Source: Pristionchus mayeri
Taxonomy: Eukaryota > Nematoda > Chromadorea > Rhabditida > Neodiplogasteridae
Direction: 5' to 3'
NCBI GenBank assembly: GCA_036245805.1
Contig: BTRK01000001.1
Location: 1,178,001-1,242,000, forward strand
DNA length: 64,000 nt
Shown here: positions 33,098 through 43,665 of the stretch, in pieces
How the letters are laid out: the number at the start of each line of letters is the position of its first letter
Position numbering within the stretch: position 1 is the first letter of the stretch
The notes under the pieces: generated by a model
The model's input: the letters and a program-made list of their open reading frames with translations, nothing else
What the model was told of the DNA's origin: nothing
Databases searched by the model: none
Made by a program: the position numbers and the translations under genes

Positions 33098-34876
33098 TAA
33101 GAGACCCTCCACCAGACAACGTAACAGGTCCACGGATGGTGAAAATATGAATAATTTCCGTATTTTTTTCTGAAGTGGGGGTCCCGAGTGCTGATGGCCG
33201 GTACCAATAACTAAGGTTAGGGGTCGATTTTGGAAAAGTTCCAGGTACCTCCCATTTTTTGGGGTCGAAAAAATTTACCGAGCATTTCTCGCTTATATCA
33301 CATTTTTGTGACTTGTGATATCGAAATTCGGATTCAGCGAGTCGAAATACGTCGGGAACAATTATTTTAGTAGATTTTAAATAAAATTCGAAAAATCGAT
33401 ATTTTCGAAATATCTTATCACCCTTCACTCCCCTCTACCGAAAATACCGGTTTCGGGGTCTTTTTTGCCGAAAAACGTGTTTTCTGGCTATGTTTATCGA
33501 TTTTTTTCTTCATTCCCCTTCGATATTATTTTTAAATTCGATTCTAGGAATGAAATTAGTGGGGGTCCACGTTGATCATTTTCAATATCTCGCGTACTGT
33601 TATGTCGAAATAGTATATGGAGTCCCGGTCTTTGTCGATTTTTTCGAAAATTTTGTTTTGGTCATATCTCAGTTCAAAATGATCGACTCGGGAACTAACA
33701 CAGTGAATTCGAAATTCTATACATGCACGATTAAATGTTCGAAGTGAATCATAGCGTCAAAATCGCTCGTTCTCAAGTTATTTGAGGTTATTACTTTTGA
33801 AGAGAGTCAGCACAAATCAGCCTTAAACACTTTTTTTCGAATAACTTGAGAACGAGCGACATTGACGCTTGATCCACTTCGAACATTTAATCGTGCATGT
33901 AGAGAGCCTTCAAATTCACTGCGTTAGTTCCCGAGTCGATCATTTTGAACTGAGATATGAACAAAAACAAAATTTTCGAAAAAAAATCGATAAAGTCCGG
34001 GACTCCATATACTATTTCGACATAACAGTACGCGAGATATGGAAAATGATCAACGTGGACCCCCCACTAATTTCTTTCCTAGAATCGAATTCAAAAATAA
34101 TATCGAAGGGGGATGAAGAAAAAAATCGATAAACATAGCCGGAAAATTCGGCAAAAAGACCCCGAAGCAGGCATTTTCGGTTAAGGGGAGTGAAGAACAA
34201 TTTATAGATCTCAAAATTCCGCGTCGAATGAAAAAAAAGTTCGCTGTACGATAAAAAATTGACCGAATTACAGTATCCCAAAGGGGTAGATCAAAAAAAT
34301 CGATAATCATCGAAATTGATCAAAACAAGGGGATGTACCTTCTTCGGACCCCCAATAGTATCCATAAACTAAGTTTCGTCGAAATCCGTGACTGAGTTTT
34401 TTCTAGTGGCAGACGTTCCTGCATTCTTACAGAAGACACGTGTCATAGGTTCCAAAAAATACCAATCACCCAATATCTTATTTTTTCAAATCGACTTATG
34501 GCTCGCTCTTTATGGCTTTATGGCGACTTATGGCTCTTTATGTGGCCTTTTGGATTGAAATTTTCGATTTATAATTTCGGATATCTAATTTCGTTTGCAT
34601 TTTCTCGCGTTCTAATAGAGAAATTCGGATTCTACGCGTCTAAATACATCAGGAAATCATTATCAAATATGATTTTGAGAGAGTAAATTTTTCGACCCCA
34701 AAAATGGGAGGTACCTAAAACTTTTCCAAAATCGACCCCTAACCTTAGTTATTGGTACCTGCCATCAGCACTCGGGACCCCCACTTCAGAAAAAAAGAAC
34801 GGGAATTATTCATATTTTCACCATCCGTGGACCCCTGACAGATGTTACGTTCTCCCGCGGAGGGTCTCTTAAACGA
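33098..34876. mobile_element. 1.8-kb palindromic element just upstream of gene 1
   Basis: Arms 33,098-33,786 and 33,838-34,876 are inverted copies meeting at a roughly 50-bp loop around 33,810. Matching landmarks are AAGAGACCCTCC / GGAGGGTCTCTT, CCTAACCTTAG..., GGGAGGTACCT, TATCGATTTTTTTC and GAACGAGCG. The right arm carries an extra block of about 500 bp (34,200-34,680) that resembles 42,835-43,075. There is no transposase frame. It sits within 100 bp of the proposed gene 1 start. Confidence 0.85.
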
Positions 34877-36291
34877 AATATATTTAATTATGTGTCTTTG
34901 AATAATGACCAAAAATTTTCCGAATTTGCAAGGTATGGTAGCCGAAGGCAAGATATTCACGACATTCACACCGCAGTGCGAGACCCATCCGTCGCGTGAC
35001 GCGTCGCGATCATGGTCAATGTTTTCAAATAGGACTAAATTGAATTTCCTTTTGGCCTAGGGTAGTTCAGCATGCCCGATTTCGTGAAAGCAAATTAGAA
35101 TTTTTTTTTTTAAAAATATAAAAGATGTTTCCGCAGGTTAGATTAGAAATAAAATTTCAACGTGTTTAGAAAAGGCCTATCTTGCACAAGGTTGCCGACC
35201 ATTTTGACCTTTGTTTATACATGATAAAATCGAATTGTTAGATGTGTGCCATTTGTGCAAGATCACAAAAAACATGTAAATATTCACAAATATTAGCGCT
35301 AGGGCGGTTTGAAATTTGAATTCAACGTTGAAAATGTATTGGCGGGAACAAATAGGTTTCGGTCGCTTGGGACTCCTACAGCGAATATCTTTACTGATAA
35401 GGTTCACTCTTACAAGTTCTTGACTCTGCGTTTCCTTAAGGCTGTGATTGCCGTGATATTACAACTTCAAAATGCGTTTGAACTGCTTTTGTCCCATGAT
35501 ATGCCATGTTATAATGTTCAGCCGAAAAAGCGCCCTCAAAAATACATAAAAACAAGTTTCGAGCAATTTTATACACCAGTTCAAATACATCACTGATTTT
35601 TTTTAAACGACGTGGACACGACGTACCTGCGACTTCACCTTCTAAGGTCATGTTTTAAAAGGTAAATGTCATGTTTATGATTTACTTTGTTAGTTATCTC
35701 ACAATCCCGAATGTTCAGGCTTCATTTTGCTGTCTTACGATTTTAAAAATACTAACAGGGAGCTTCACAAAACATGCAAAAAAAAAATACCTATGCGATA
35801 AGTTTTCCGTGGTATGCAATAGCGTGCACTCTCGCGTGGTGTGCTTTCATATTCCATCGCTCCCTCTTTCTTTCCTGAGTCTATACTCTTCCTCTACCTT
35901 CGGCGAGTCGGCCTGGCATGTTTCCCACTCCGACGCCGAAGATCTGGGCATGTTAGGTAGTGTTTTAGCTACTTTTCGACCCCTGGAGATGCTGGGAAAA
36001 TATGCTTCAATGTATTTCTCTACAACGGATCTCTCTCTTTCCGTCTGACATGTCTATCAATCAAGAAGTAGGTACGGGCAGAAAACGCGGGAAAGCTGGG
36101 AGACGCAGAGAAGTTCAGTGAGAGCATAGAAAAAGAGAAGAGAAGTGCTTAACAGCGGATCGTCACACAATTTTTCACGCAAACAACTTCTGGACTTTGG
36201 CCCGTTAAACATCATTTTCGAAATTAGCAGCTAAATCGTGATCTCTAAGAATTTATAAAAAAATCATCCACGCTACAAAATGAATGGTATT
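34877..36291. other. Spacer between gene 1 and gene 2
   Basis: Mostly AT-rich with no clear gene. One possible short 5' exon on the minus strand at 35,651-35,627 reads MTLEGEVAG and ends at a good GTACGT donor. It would fit phase only with another unseen exon before the gene 1 zinc finger, so it is not included in gene 1. Confidence 0.3.
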
Positions 36292-36819
36292 TTATTCCGT
36301 ACAAGCATATGGCCTAGACCTCGCACGAACCTTGCTCGCCCGTGGCCTTGGCCTATGCTCCTTCTGCAGAGCCTGCAGCCGAGATAGGAGAGGCTGCTGC
36401 TGTGATGCGGAGTCAACATTCGGCTGTTGGATCTGCTGCGAGTGTTGCAAAAGTGTATGCGGTTCGTGAAGCTGCTGCGCTACCGCTGCCTTCAAAATAA
36501 TGATTACTTTAATTAATCAATTAAATGTGATCATCAAGAAAATGCAGTCGAAGTGTTCAACACGGTTACCTGTTGTTGTTGTTGCTGCAGCTGCGTCTGT
36601 AACTGAAGATTTAGGGAAGCTGCGAGCTGGTCGAATGGAAGGGCAGCGAGGGCCAGACCGAAGGGGTCACTGCCCATGCCAGGCAGCCCCGGCGGGAGGG
36701 CAGGTGGCATCACTCCGGGAGGCAGAACGACTGAAGAAAGGTCATTGCCGTTCCCAGTCGATTCTCCACCACAGGTGGCTGAAGGAGGCACTGTATGGGT
36801 CGAAATGGTGACAGGTAAT
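36292..36819 (-). CDS. Gene 2: Q/P-rich protein, C-terminal part
   Basis: Two exons joined in phase 0: 36,819-36,570 and 36,489-36,292 (TAA). The first encodes a proline/glycine-rich segment (LPPGVMPPALPPGLPGMGSD, then FGLALAALPFDQLAASL) ending in a run of seven glutamines. The second is glutamine-rich (VAQQLHEPHTLLQHSQQIQQ) with a basic end (KEHRPRPRASKVRARSRPYA). No enzymatic domain is visible; such composition is common in transcriptional or RNA-processing regulators, but the function is not identified. An AATAAA hexamer (36,296-36,291) overlaps the stop codon. The 5' end is incomplete: the first exon needs a phase-2 partner, perhaps near 37,013 where a frame opens with MSQTVLPGAIS. Confidence 0.7.
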
Positions 36820-37382
36820 CTGTAAGGACACTGCATACAGCGTTTAATAACTGATAATTAGCACTTTCGCGATAAAAAATACCATCGAACATTTTTAAAA
36901 GAGAAGGATGAGCAGGCATAGTACAAATGCAAATTTTAATGACAAGGATATATGATAAGAGAGTAGAGGACAAAGAAACGCTAATAGCTCCGGGCAGTAC
37001 GGTCTGGCTCATCTAAAAAGTTATCGTCGGCGCTCTCTCATTTGCTTGTTCTCCCTTGCGGAAGGCAAAATCAGATATGGAGGAGTTTCGATTAGAAGAA
37101 AAGCGATTGAGTCACAAGGATAAGTGCGGTAACAATAGTGGTTAATGGTATCGGGAGTAGAGCCCAATAAGGTAAGCCATAACCTTAGACTGCAGAACCC
37201 CGAGACATACTAATGAAAGTTTTAGCCTAAATACTCAATCCTGTCGCTATATAGCGTCTTTTCGAGCGGAATGATGCCTAACCTCAAATATCGTCAGTTC
37301 GCGGATTCCCTCCGCGTGTAGGCTAAACAGTGCGACAATACAAACATGTCTAAGGGTTCGGCAGTCTCAAGGTACGACTTAC

Positions 37383-37432
37383 CTGACTGGGGTCTACTCC
37401 TAACAACACTATTGTTACCCCGATCTGGGCTT
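37383..37432 (-). CDS. Candidate exon upstream of gene 2
   Basis: A 50-nt segment between CTCCTGCAG and a strong GTAAGTCG donor. It is open in two frames (SPDRGNNSVVRSRPQS or AQIGVTIVLLGVDPSQ). It may be an exon of gene 2, but neither frame joins directly to 36,819 in phase. Confidence 0.35.
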
Positions 37433-39911
37433 CTGCAGGAGTGCCCGCCAAACAATGTATACACAAATAAATTGTATTTGAATCGACGGTTGTAGATTGA
37501 TTGGGAGACCTAAGACGAACTATGAAGAGTGTTAGACGACATGAAAAACTATCATTGAATTGTATGTGCGCTTCTTCAGATTAACTGAGGAGCGAATTTA
37601 ATATTTCAGCGATATTAATGTAATTAAACAAATCGATTCATGACAGCTATTTTGAAACATGAAAGTGAATACGGGTTATGCGCAACAATTCGCTTATTTG
37701 GAAAAGAACACTGCTTGCAATCGCCGTGAAGCGCCAATTATAGAGAAAGACGCCCTTCTAATTGACTAAGCAAGTATTGATTTGTAACCTTTACACTCCT
37801 CGATTCTAATTAAAGTGTTACGCATCTCGTACAGAAACTACCCAAACAAGAAAGAAGCAACTATATTTTTAACAAGGACAACAAAGCTCACTCTAAAGAC
37901 CAGCGCACTCGTTCACTCCTCTGCCCATCATTCCTCTAGGGATCTCTCTTTCCCCCTCCTTCCTTTCCAACTAAAACCGCGTGAGCAAAGGAGAAGGGAG
38001 AGACACATCAGTCCCGCAAAGTACTTTCGCTTGCCTTGGGGGGGGGGGGGGTTGAAATTCAGAAGTGTTAAGAATGAAATGGGATTAAGGCATCAGACAT
38101 TTGGCTAGGATTGTTGAAAGCTCTTCCATGACTGTAAACAAAATTAAATGGCAACATTTGAAAGCACAGCAGGTGCATAATGTTCATAACAAGATCGGAG
38201 ATACCCAATGATGATGAGGTTTTTTTAAAATTATAATTAGATTCGTGCTTTTGAGCGCGTTTGTGATTAATATTTCGATTAATATTAAAATTTCGTTTGT
38301 GATTAATATGTATAAAATTAGGAGACAAATAAATAAAATCGAACAAATAATATCAGGCGACAAAACAATCCATTTGCACGACTACAGGAATTTAGGAAAA
38401 CAAACGCTTTGCATGAGCGCTGTGAATATAGGGAATGCATTCGAATGTCGAGCGGAAAGAGAGGGGTGAATCGAAGAGGTTAACAAGAGGGGAAAGGGAA
38501 AGGGGACAGGGAGGGAGAGAGAGAACGGGCGCCGTTTTGAGCAAAAGGAAGATGTTCCTAGGCAGAACGAATCAGAAAAAAGTTCTGCAATTCGACGACA
38601 TTCTTTACACGTACATTTGTGAAGTAGAGTCTGGTGCCTAGCAACGAATGATTAAGGAAAATCTAAAGCTGAACGCGGCATGAGCACAATTTCGCAGCCC
38701 TCCACTCGATTGCGATCGTTTTAAAAAATGTTTTTGATCCGTAAGACTTTGGAATATCTGTATCGCTACTAGACTATGCGCCACAGGTAGCGTTGCGGCT
38801 CAAAACAGTAGGGGAGCGAGAGCGTTGCGTGCTTCGGGCGGTCCTAATTTTAGTAAATTCTATCACATGATATATTGGAAACACCGATAAGAATCATGTA
38901 GAAATGGCACAACATTAATTTAAGAAATTTCAGACTTCCTGAGACTAAAATGATTGTATTTAGCTAACATATAAATTATTTAGCTCGCTACAGTACACAA
39001 CTACTCTCTCTCTCTATCTCTCTCGATTAGATTACATTATGGTTTTATTATTATGTTTTTTTAATATTCAAAATTTTCGTGATCACGCGTGAGGGAATAC
39101 ATGATTTCACTAAAAGAGAATTTACTTTTAATCGTTGACGGCATATGATGTAGCTCTCATATTGACAGTGGGAATAATTTAAATTCATAATCAAAATTTA
39201 TAAGTAGTCTAGGGACGGCAACGGTGTTAACGAACGAGCAAAACAATTCACAAATTGGTATGCAATTGAAAGCTATGCCTACCCCATTTCGACTTTTCAA
39301 TATAGTTTTTAAAAAATAATTATCAAATCAAGAGAAAAACAATAATAAACATAAGTCGAAATGCCGACGCTTTCAGTCCAAATGGAGCGCATCTCAAGTC
39401 ACTCCTTTACTCCTACCTATCGCAAACTGAAAGACTTGTAGTTACATGACTAACGTCGAAACGATGTCGTATTTAATTATTCTGTGTATAGCGCACTCTT
39501 AAAAATCTGAAAGACGTTATCGAAGAAGAATACAACATTTAACCGACCAAGAAGGCAAAATCAATTACTACTCCTGCTCAAACTACGGTAGTTCGCCGAG
39601 ACAAATCCACAATAATCAGTTTTAAATCAATATCTATAAATGGGCGAACTGTTCACGCTTTGTTTTTCTCATAAAAATCGATTTACTCATTGTAAACAAC
39701 ATACTATAAAAGATCGCATGAACCGTTCGCCCTTTACGAGATATAATTAAAAAACCAAATTTACAACGGTAAAGTGCTCAATTTTGACGGCCTCATTCTC
39801 TAATATCTTATATTTATATTTATTTTTATTGTGAAAACAATTTTTTTGCGTTTGATAATCTGCTTAAACTGAGGAAATGAAGCTTCAACACTTAATTCTG
39901 AAAATACGTAC
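37433..39911. other. Non-coding stretch with a 14-G tract
   Basis: No supported exon. 38,038-38,051 is a run of 14 Gs. 39,640-39,656 and 39,716-39,732 (GGGCGAACTGTTCACGC and its near complement) make a small inverted repeat. Low-complexity CT repeats lie at 39,003-39,025. It may be a long intron of gene 2 if the exon at 39,912-39,974 belongs to it. Confidence 0.5.
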
Positions 39912-39974
39912 ATTTTCGATCACGTCATGCTTCTCCAGTTCTGCAATATGTCTCTTCTTGCCATGCTTGATGTT
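39912..39974 (-). CDS. Candidate exon, basic/helical
   Basis: 63 nt, phase 0 to phase 0, encoding NIKHGKKRHIAELEKHDVIE plus one residue, with a GTACGT donor and an acceptor ending GAAAG. Composition is typical of coding sequence. It could be a 5' exon of gene 2, some 2.5 kb away. No family was recognised. Confidence 0.45.
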
Positions 39975-40149
39975 CTTTCAATATGTGTTCATATTCATTC
40001 CAATCAATAAAATACTTCAAATATCGCATTAAAGTTGCCGGACGAGGACAAAATTGACCCCCTATTTTTTGTCCTCCTTCGAATAGCCGATGGCTGACTT
40101 AGTTGAGCATGAATAAACAAAAATGCTAAAAATCAATAATAGCCTCAAG

Positions 40150-41854
40150 ATCAATCAATCAATCAATTTATCTTATCAGGCGGAAACGCTCAGAAGATGA
40201 TAGGTCGGTAGTCTTCATAAGTTGCACTCCACCAATGGCTGCCAATAGCTCGGGATAGGTCGTCTCTCCATCGCGCGCGAGGCTTTCCGGGGGGACGAGT
40301 CCTATTGAATGGAGTCCAGACAGTTGTCGCACGGCTCCACTGTTCCACTCCCATTCTTCTGATCTTGAGGGCCCGGCGCGCTTTTCGTTTCAATCCTTCC
40401 TCATTCCAGTCTCTCAGCTTGGTAATCCCTCTCACGCGGTCATTCCTCCATCTGTCCCTCAGCGTGACTCCAAGCATCTTTCTTTCCATCTTCCTCTGGG
40501 TGACTCTCAGCCTCTCCTTCTCGCTAGATCTCAGAGCCCATACTTCACACCCATAGAGAACTGTAGCCGTGATGCAGCTCTCGAAGACTCTCCTCCTGAT
40601 CTTGATGGACAGAATTCGAGAAGATAGGAGGTGCGAGAGCTTACTCCAGGCCAGCCACCCTAATCGAATCCGGTGTTCTATTTCGTCGGAATGATCCAAG
40701 GGAAGAGCTATTCTTCCTCCGAGATAGGTGGCGCTATCGACGAATTCGAATCGTAGATTGCCGATGATTATTGGATTGCGGGTAGAGGTGCAGGAGGTGA
40801 GGAGGTTGGTCTTGCTTGCATTCACTTCGAGACCAACTCGGCTGCACGCGCCCATCAGCTTCTTCAGCATTCGTTCCAGCTCGGGTCGAGATTTGGCAAC
40901 GAGAGCCACGTCATCGGCATACTCCAAGTGGCAAAGGTTCCTTCCGTCGATTCTAATTCCATCTGACTCCCAGTCAATGTTGTCCATGGCTGATCGTAGC
41001 ACTGCGTTGAAGAGACGAGGGGAGAGGGTATCCCCTTGGCGGACTCCTCGACGCACAGTCACAGGAACGAGCTCCTCATTAACTCGAATGAGTGTAGAGG
41101 AGGACTCGTAGAGACGGCGCAACATGTGGACGAGGGAGGGATGGGCTCCGAACGAGAAGAGGGCTTGCCAGCAGGCATTCCACTCCACACAGTCGAACGC
41201 CTTCTTGAAGTCGACGAACGCCAAGTAGATTGGGATACCGTACTCGGAGGTTCTTTCAGCGACCTGCTTGATGGCATGCAGGTTGTCGAGAGTACTGTAG
41301 CCGCGCCGGAAGCCGGTTTGGGTCGAGGACTCTGTTTCTTCAAGCACAGTTTCGAGTCTCTGAAGAATGACTTTGGTCATTGTCTTCAGGGAAACGGTGA
41401 GGAGGGAGATGGGACGGAAGTTCCCAATGTTGGTAGGGTCTCCTTTCTTGTGCAGAAGAGTGACAATTGCTTCGGTCAGGTCGCTTGGAACAGCCTCTCC
41501 ATCTACCAGATAGTTGAGTAGATCAGCGATAACGGGAGCAAGGTGGTTTCGAGAGTGGTATAGCATATCAGGGAGAATGCCATCCGAACCGGGTGAGTGA
41601 CCACACTTGAGTTGGGACATCGCTTTGCTGACCTCATCGGGTAGGAAGGGAGGAAGGGGATCCAGAGGCTGAGGAGGGACTGGGAGTGGACACGGAACTG
41701 CAGGGGTGTAGAGACCGTCAAAGAAGCTCTGGACCACTGTCGGAACGTTTTAATAGTGCTATATAGCGCTATAGCAAGGGCAATGGGTATTTTTCAAATG
41801 CACTAGATGAATGTTTTCTTTTGTTGCTTCTATGTAATCAGTGATGCTGAAACA
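40150..41854 (-). mobile_element. 5'-truncated RTE-clade retrotransposon with chimeric 5' end
   Basis: Minus-strand element with a short 3' UTR and a (TTGA)n-type tail (40,150-40,167 on the + strand). It is flanked by a 9-bp target-site duplication. Its 5' part, 41,739-41,853, is not element sequence. It is identical over 115 bp to 42,439-42,553, which suggests that reverse transcriptase jumped to a second template before finishing. Confidence 0.85.
40190..41737 (-). CDS. Reverse transcriptase, RTE clade (truncated ORF2)
   Basis: 515 residues open to the stop at 40,190. Motifs in order: NFRPISLLTVSLK (finger region), FVDFKKAFDCVEW (motif A), GVRQGDTLSPRLFNAVL (motif B), LEYADDVALVA (catalytic motif C with YADD). 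The C-terminal region (RDRWRNDRVRGITKLRDW and RPPGKPRARWRDDL) has the W...RP...RW.DD pattern of RTE elements. The N-terminal apurinic endonuclease is missing, so the copy cannot act alone. The uninterrupted frame argues for recent insertion. Confidence 0.9.
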   Translation of the reverse strand: MVQSFFDGLYTPAVPCPLPVPPQPLDPLPPFLPDEVSKAMSQLKCGHSPGSDGILPDMLYHSRNHLAPVIADLLNYLVDGEAVPSDLTEAIVTLLHKKGDPTNIGNFRPISLLTVSLKTMTKVILQRLETVLEETESSTQTGFRRGYSTLDNLHAIKQVAERTSEYGIPIYLAFVDFKKAFDCVEWNACWQALFSFGAHPSLVHMLRRLYESSSTLIRVNEELVPVTVRRGVRQGDTLSPRLFNAVLRSAMDNIDWESDGIRIDGRNLCHLEYADDVALVAKSRPELERMLKKLMGACSRVGLEVNASKTNLLTSCTSTRNPIIIGNLRFEFVDSATYLGGRIALPLDHSDEIEHRIRLGWLAWSKLSHLLSSRILSIKIRRRVFESCITATVLYGCEVWALRSSEKERLRVTQRKMERKMLGVTLRDRWRNDRVRGITKLRDWNEEGLKRKARRALKIRRMGVEQWSRATTVWTPFNRTRPPGKPRARWRDDLSRAIGSHWWSATYEDYRPIIF

Positions 41855-42438
41855 AGCCTCAAGGGAAAGCCGGAAATGATAAGCGCTCTCTCACTTTTGC
41901 ATACTCTCTCGTACACGCGACCAGATCAGGGTCAGATCAGGGTTTCGTCCTCGTCCGGTAACTTTAAATATTTTTAAAAAATGTTTTAAATTATTGAAAG
42001 AATTTGTCTTGAAAAGTACGGTAGTTTGAAAGCAAAAGCGTCGGAGGTAGGCAACCAATATTCCGTACTCAAAAATTCCCGTTGCCGTCCCTAAAGTAGT
42101 CGCTGTAGCTAGCATGCTAACATTGGATTAGAAATGTATGTCCTACAGTACCTACACCATGCCGAGTACGCGACTAAACAAGCGGAACGAAAAATTAGAA
42201 AGTTATTTCCTATAATCTTTTCAGCCGCATATTTTCTTCAAACCCTATAGCCTGACATGTGGTGACGATTGAACGCAAGAATTGAAATTAAAAACACTTT
42301 TAAGTAGGGACCGCGGAGGCCCGTCCTTTCTGCCGTCCATCACATGTCCACACCACGATTAAAAGTTTTAAGAGTATAATAATTAAAGTACTAAAAGCCG
42401 GCTTAGAGATTTAGCGGCTTAGGAGGCCAACTAGCATT

Positions 42439-42553
42439 GTCGGAACGTTTTAATAGTGCTATATAGCGCTATAGCAAGGGCAATGGGTATTTTTCAAATG
42501 CACTAGATGAATGTTTTCTTTTGTTGCTTCTATGTAATCAGTGATGCTGAAAC
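42439..42553. other. 115-bp sequence identical to the RTE 5' chimeric segment
   Basis: Identical to 41,739-41,853 in the same orientation, offset by exactly 700 bp. It contains TGCTATATAGCGCTATAGCA, a near-palindrome. It may be the source locus of a small transcript copied during retrotransposition; in that model the RNA reads on the minus strand and ends ...CCGACA. No known RNA family was recognised. Confidence 0.6.
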
Positions 42554-42834
42554 GATCTAGAAACATAAAATATGGAAAAGATTGTAAAGAATAAAAATAC
42601 AGCCATTTTTCAAAATTGCAAAATTGCTTTCCTATTTTTGTTCAGAGAATACGCCGGTGAAATAAAAGTGATGGTGTTTTTGGTATACGACTTCAAAATA
42701 TACGAGTTTTGGTATACGACTTTTTGGTATACGACTCTTTCATTATGAAAATCAGTTTTTCGCAATTTTCGATATGAAAACGTGATTTGGCCGTTGGTCC
42801 TACGTTGAGTAAGTTGTAGATCTCTCGAAAACGA

Positions 42835-43075
42835 ACAAAATGATTTTTAAAAAAGTTCGCTGTAGGATGAAAATTGAATGATTTACGTCAATTTCCAGTT
42901 GTAGATCACAAAAATCGATAATGTGCAGATTTCACCAAACTAACTGGATTAACCTTCCTCTGACCTCCAATGGTATGCATTAACAAAGTTAATTCAAAAT
43001 CGGAGGAACAAAATATTTTCTAGTAGCCAAACGAGCCATTTTTCCTTCACTTTTACAGGAAACCCGTGATATAAT
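42835..43075. repeat. Dispersed repeat related to 34,200-34,450
   Basis: Both copies show AAAAAAGTTCGCTGTA-GAT-AAAA, GTAGATCA.AAAAATCGATAA, CC(T/C)CCAAT(G/A)GTAT.CAT and a TTTTCTAGT block before an ACAG-A-AC-CGTG end. No frame. The neighbouring 41,968-42,438 and 42,554-42,834 are AT-rich without recognisable genes. Confidence 0.5.
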
Positions 43076-43086
43076 GTAAGTTAATC

Positions 43087-43135
43087 ACTAAGCAACCTAA
43101 GCCTCAGCCTAAGCAGGTATAATCAGACCCTAAGC
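43087..43135 (-). repeat. Degenerate interstitial telomeric repeats
   Basis: CACTAAGCAACCTAAGCCTC, AGCCTAAGCAGG and ACCCTAAGCAATG: at least four CTAAGC cores in 50 bp, in C-strand orientation like the telomere at 13,105-13,286. Located 0.5 kb downstream of the gene 3 stop. Confidence 0.6.
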
Positions 43136-43665
43136 AATGATAAGAGAGGGGCGAGGATCGAGACAGGGCCAAGTACAAATAACAACGTGCCGAGTATCCA
43201 TTCTTCATCACTCCAATGTGCTCACCTAAGTTGCGATCAAGTAGAAACTCGTTTCCGAGTTGAGATCTAGCGAATCTCCAAGTGGCGCTTTTTGCACACA
43301 CCAGAGCGTGAGGCTCGATCAATGACCTACTTTTCACTTCGTAATTCCGTTTCTCTATCTTCCTTGCTCTCTTTTATGCAGTCGATTGTATGGGAGCCAA
43401 AATTTAATCATCTTGTCCATCGGGCGTTGTCCATTTTTCGAATGTTGATGTTTCAAATGGGATTCATCCTCATTGGATCTTCTTCCCAATCCCGAACTCC
43501 TATCTCAATCGTTCGTTTCTCCTTCTGTCCATCCATCCGGCTCACTCCAATCGTCCATCATTCCTTCTTCAGTCTGTGTGATTGTATGCTCATTCGTGCC
43601 AGATTTTCGCATTTTTTTCATGAATTACCATTCATAATTATAATTCATCTGCACGAAAAAATAAG

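Larger units (their letters stand above)
40029..41967. mobile_element. TTAA-flanked MITE, copy B, split by a retrotransposon
   Basis: The left part 40,029-40,149 and the right part 41,855-41,967 together correspond to MITE copy D (56,545-56,778). Between them lies a 1.7-kb insertion flanked by the 9-bp direct repeat AGCCTCAAG (40,141-40,149 and 41,855-41,863), which is a single site in copy D. The outer ends are TTAAAGTTGCCGGACGAGGA and its complement. Confidence 0.9.

Noticed and set aside
33490..34310. Several 80-90-residue frames on both strands
   Set aside because: They are mirror images of each other, produced by the palindromic arms.
41036..41521. 161-residue + strand frame
   Set aside because: Shadow of the RTE reverse transcriptase on the opposite strand.
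42439..42553. snoRNA of box C/D or H/ACA type
   Set aside because: A CTGA and a terminal ACA can be seen, but box spacing and stems do not support either class.
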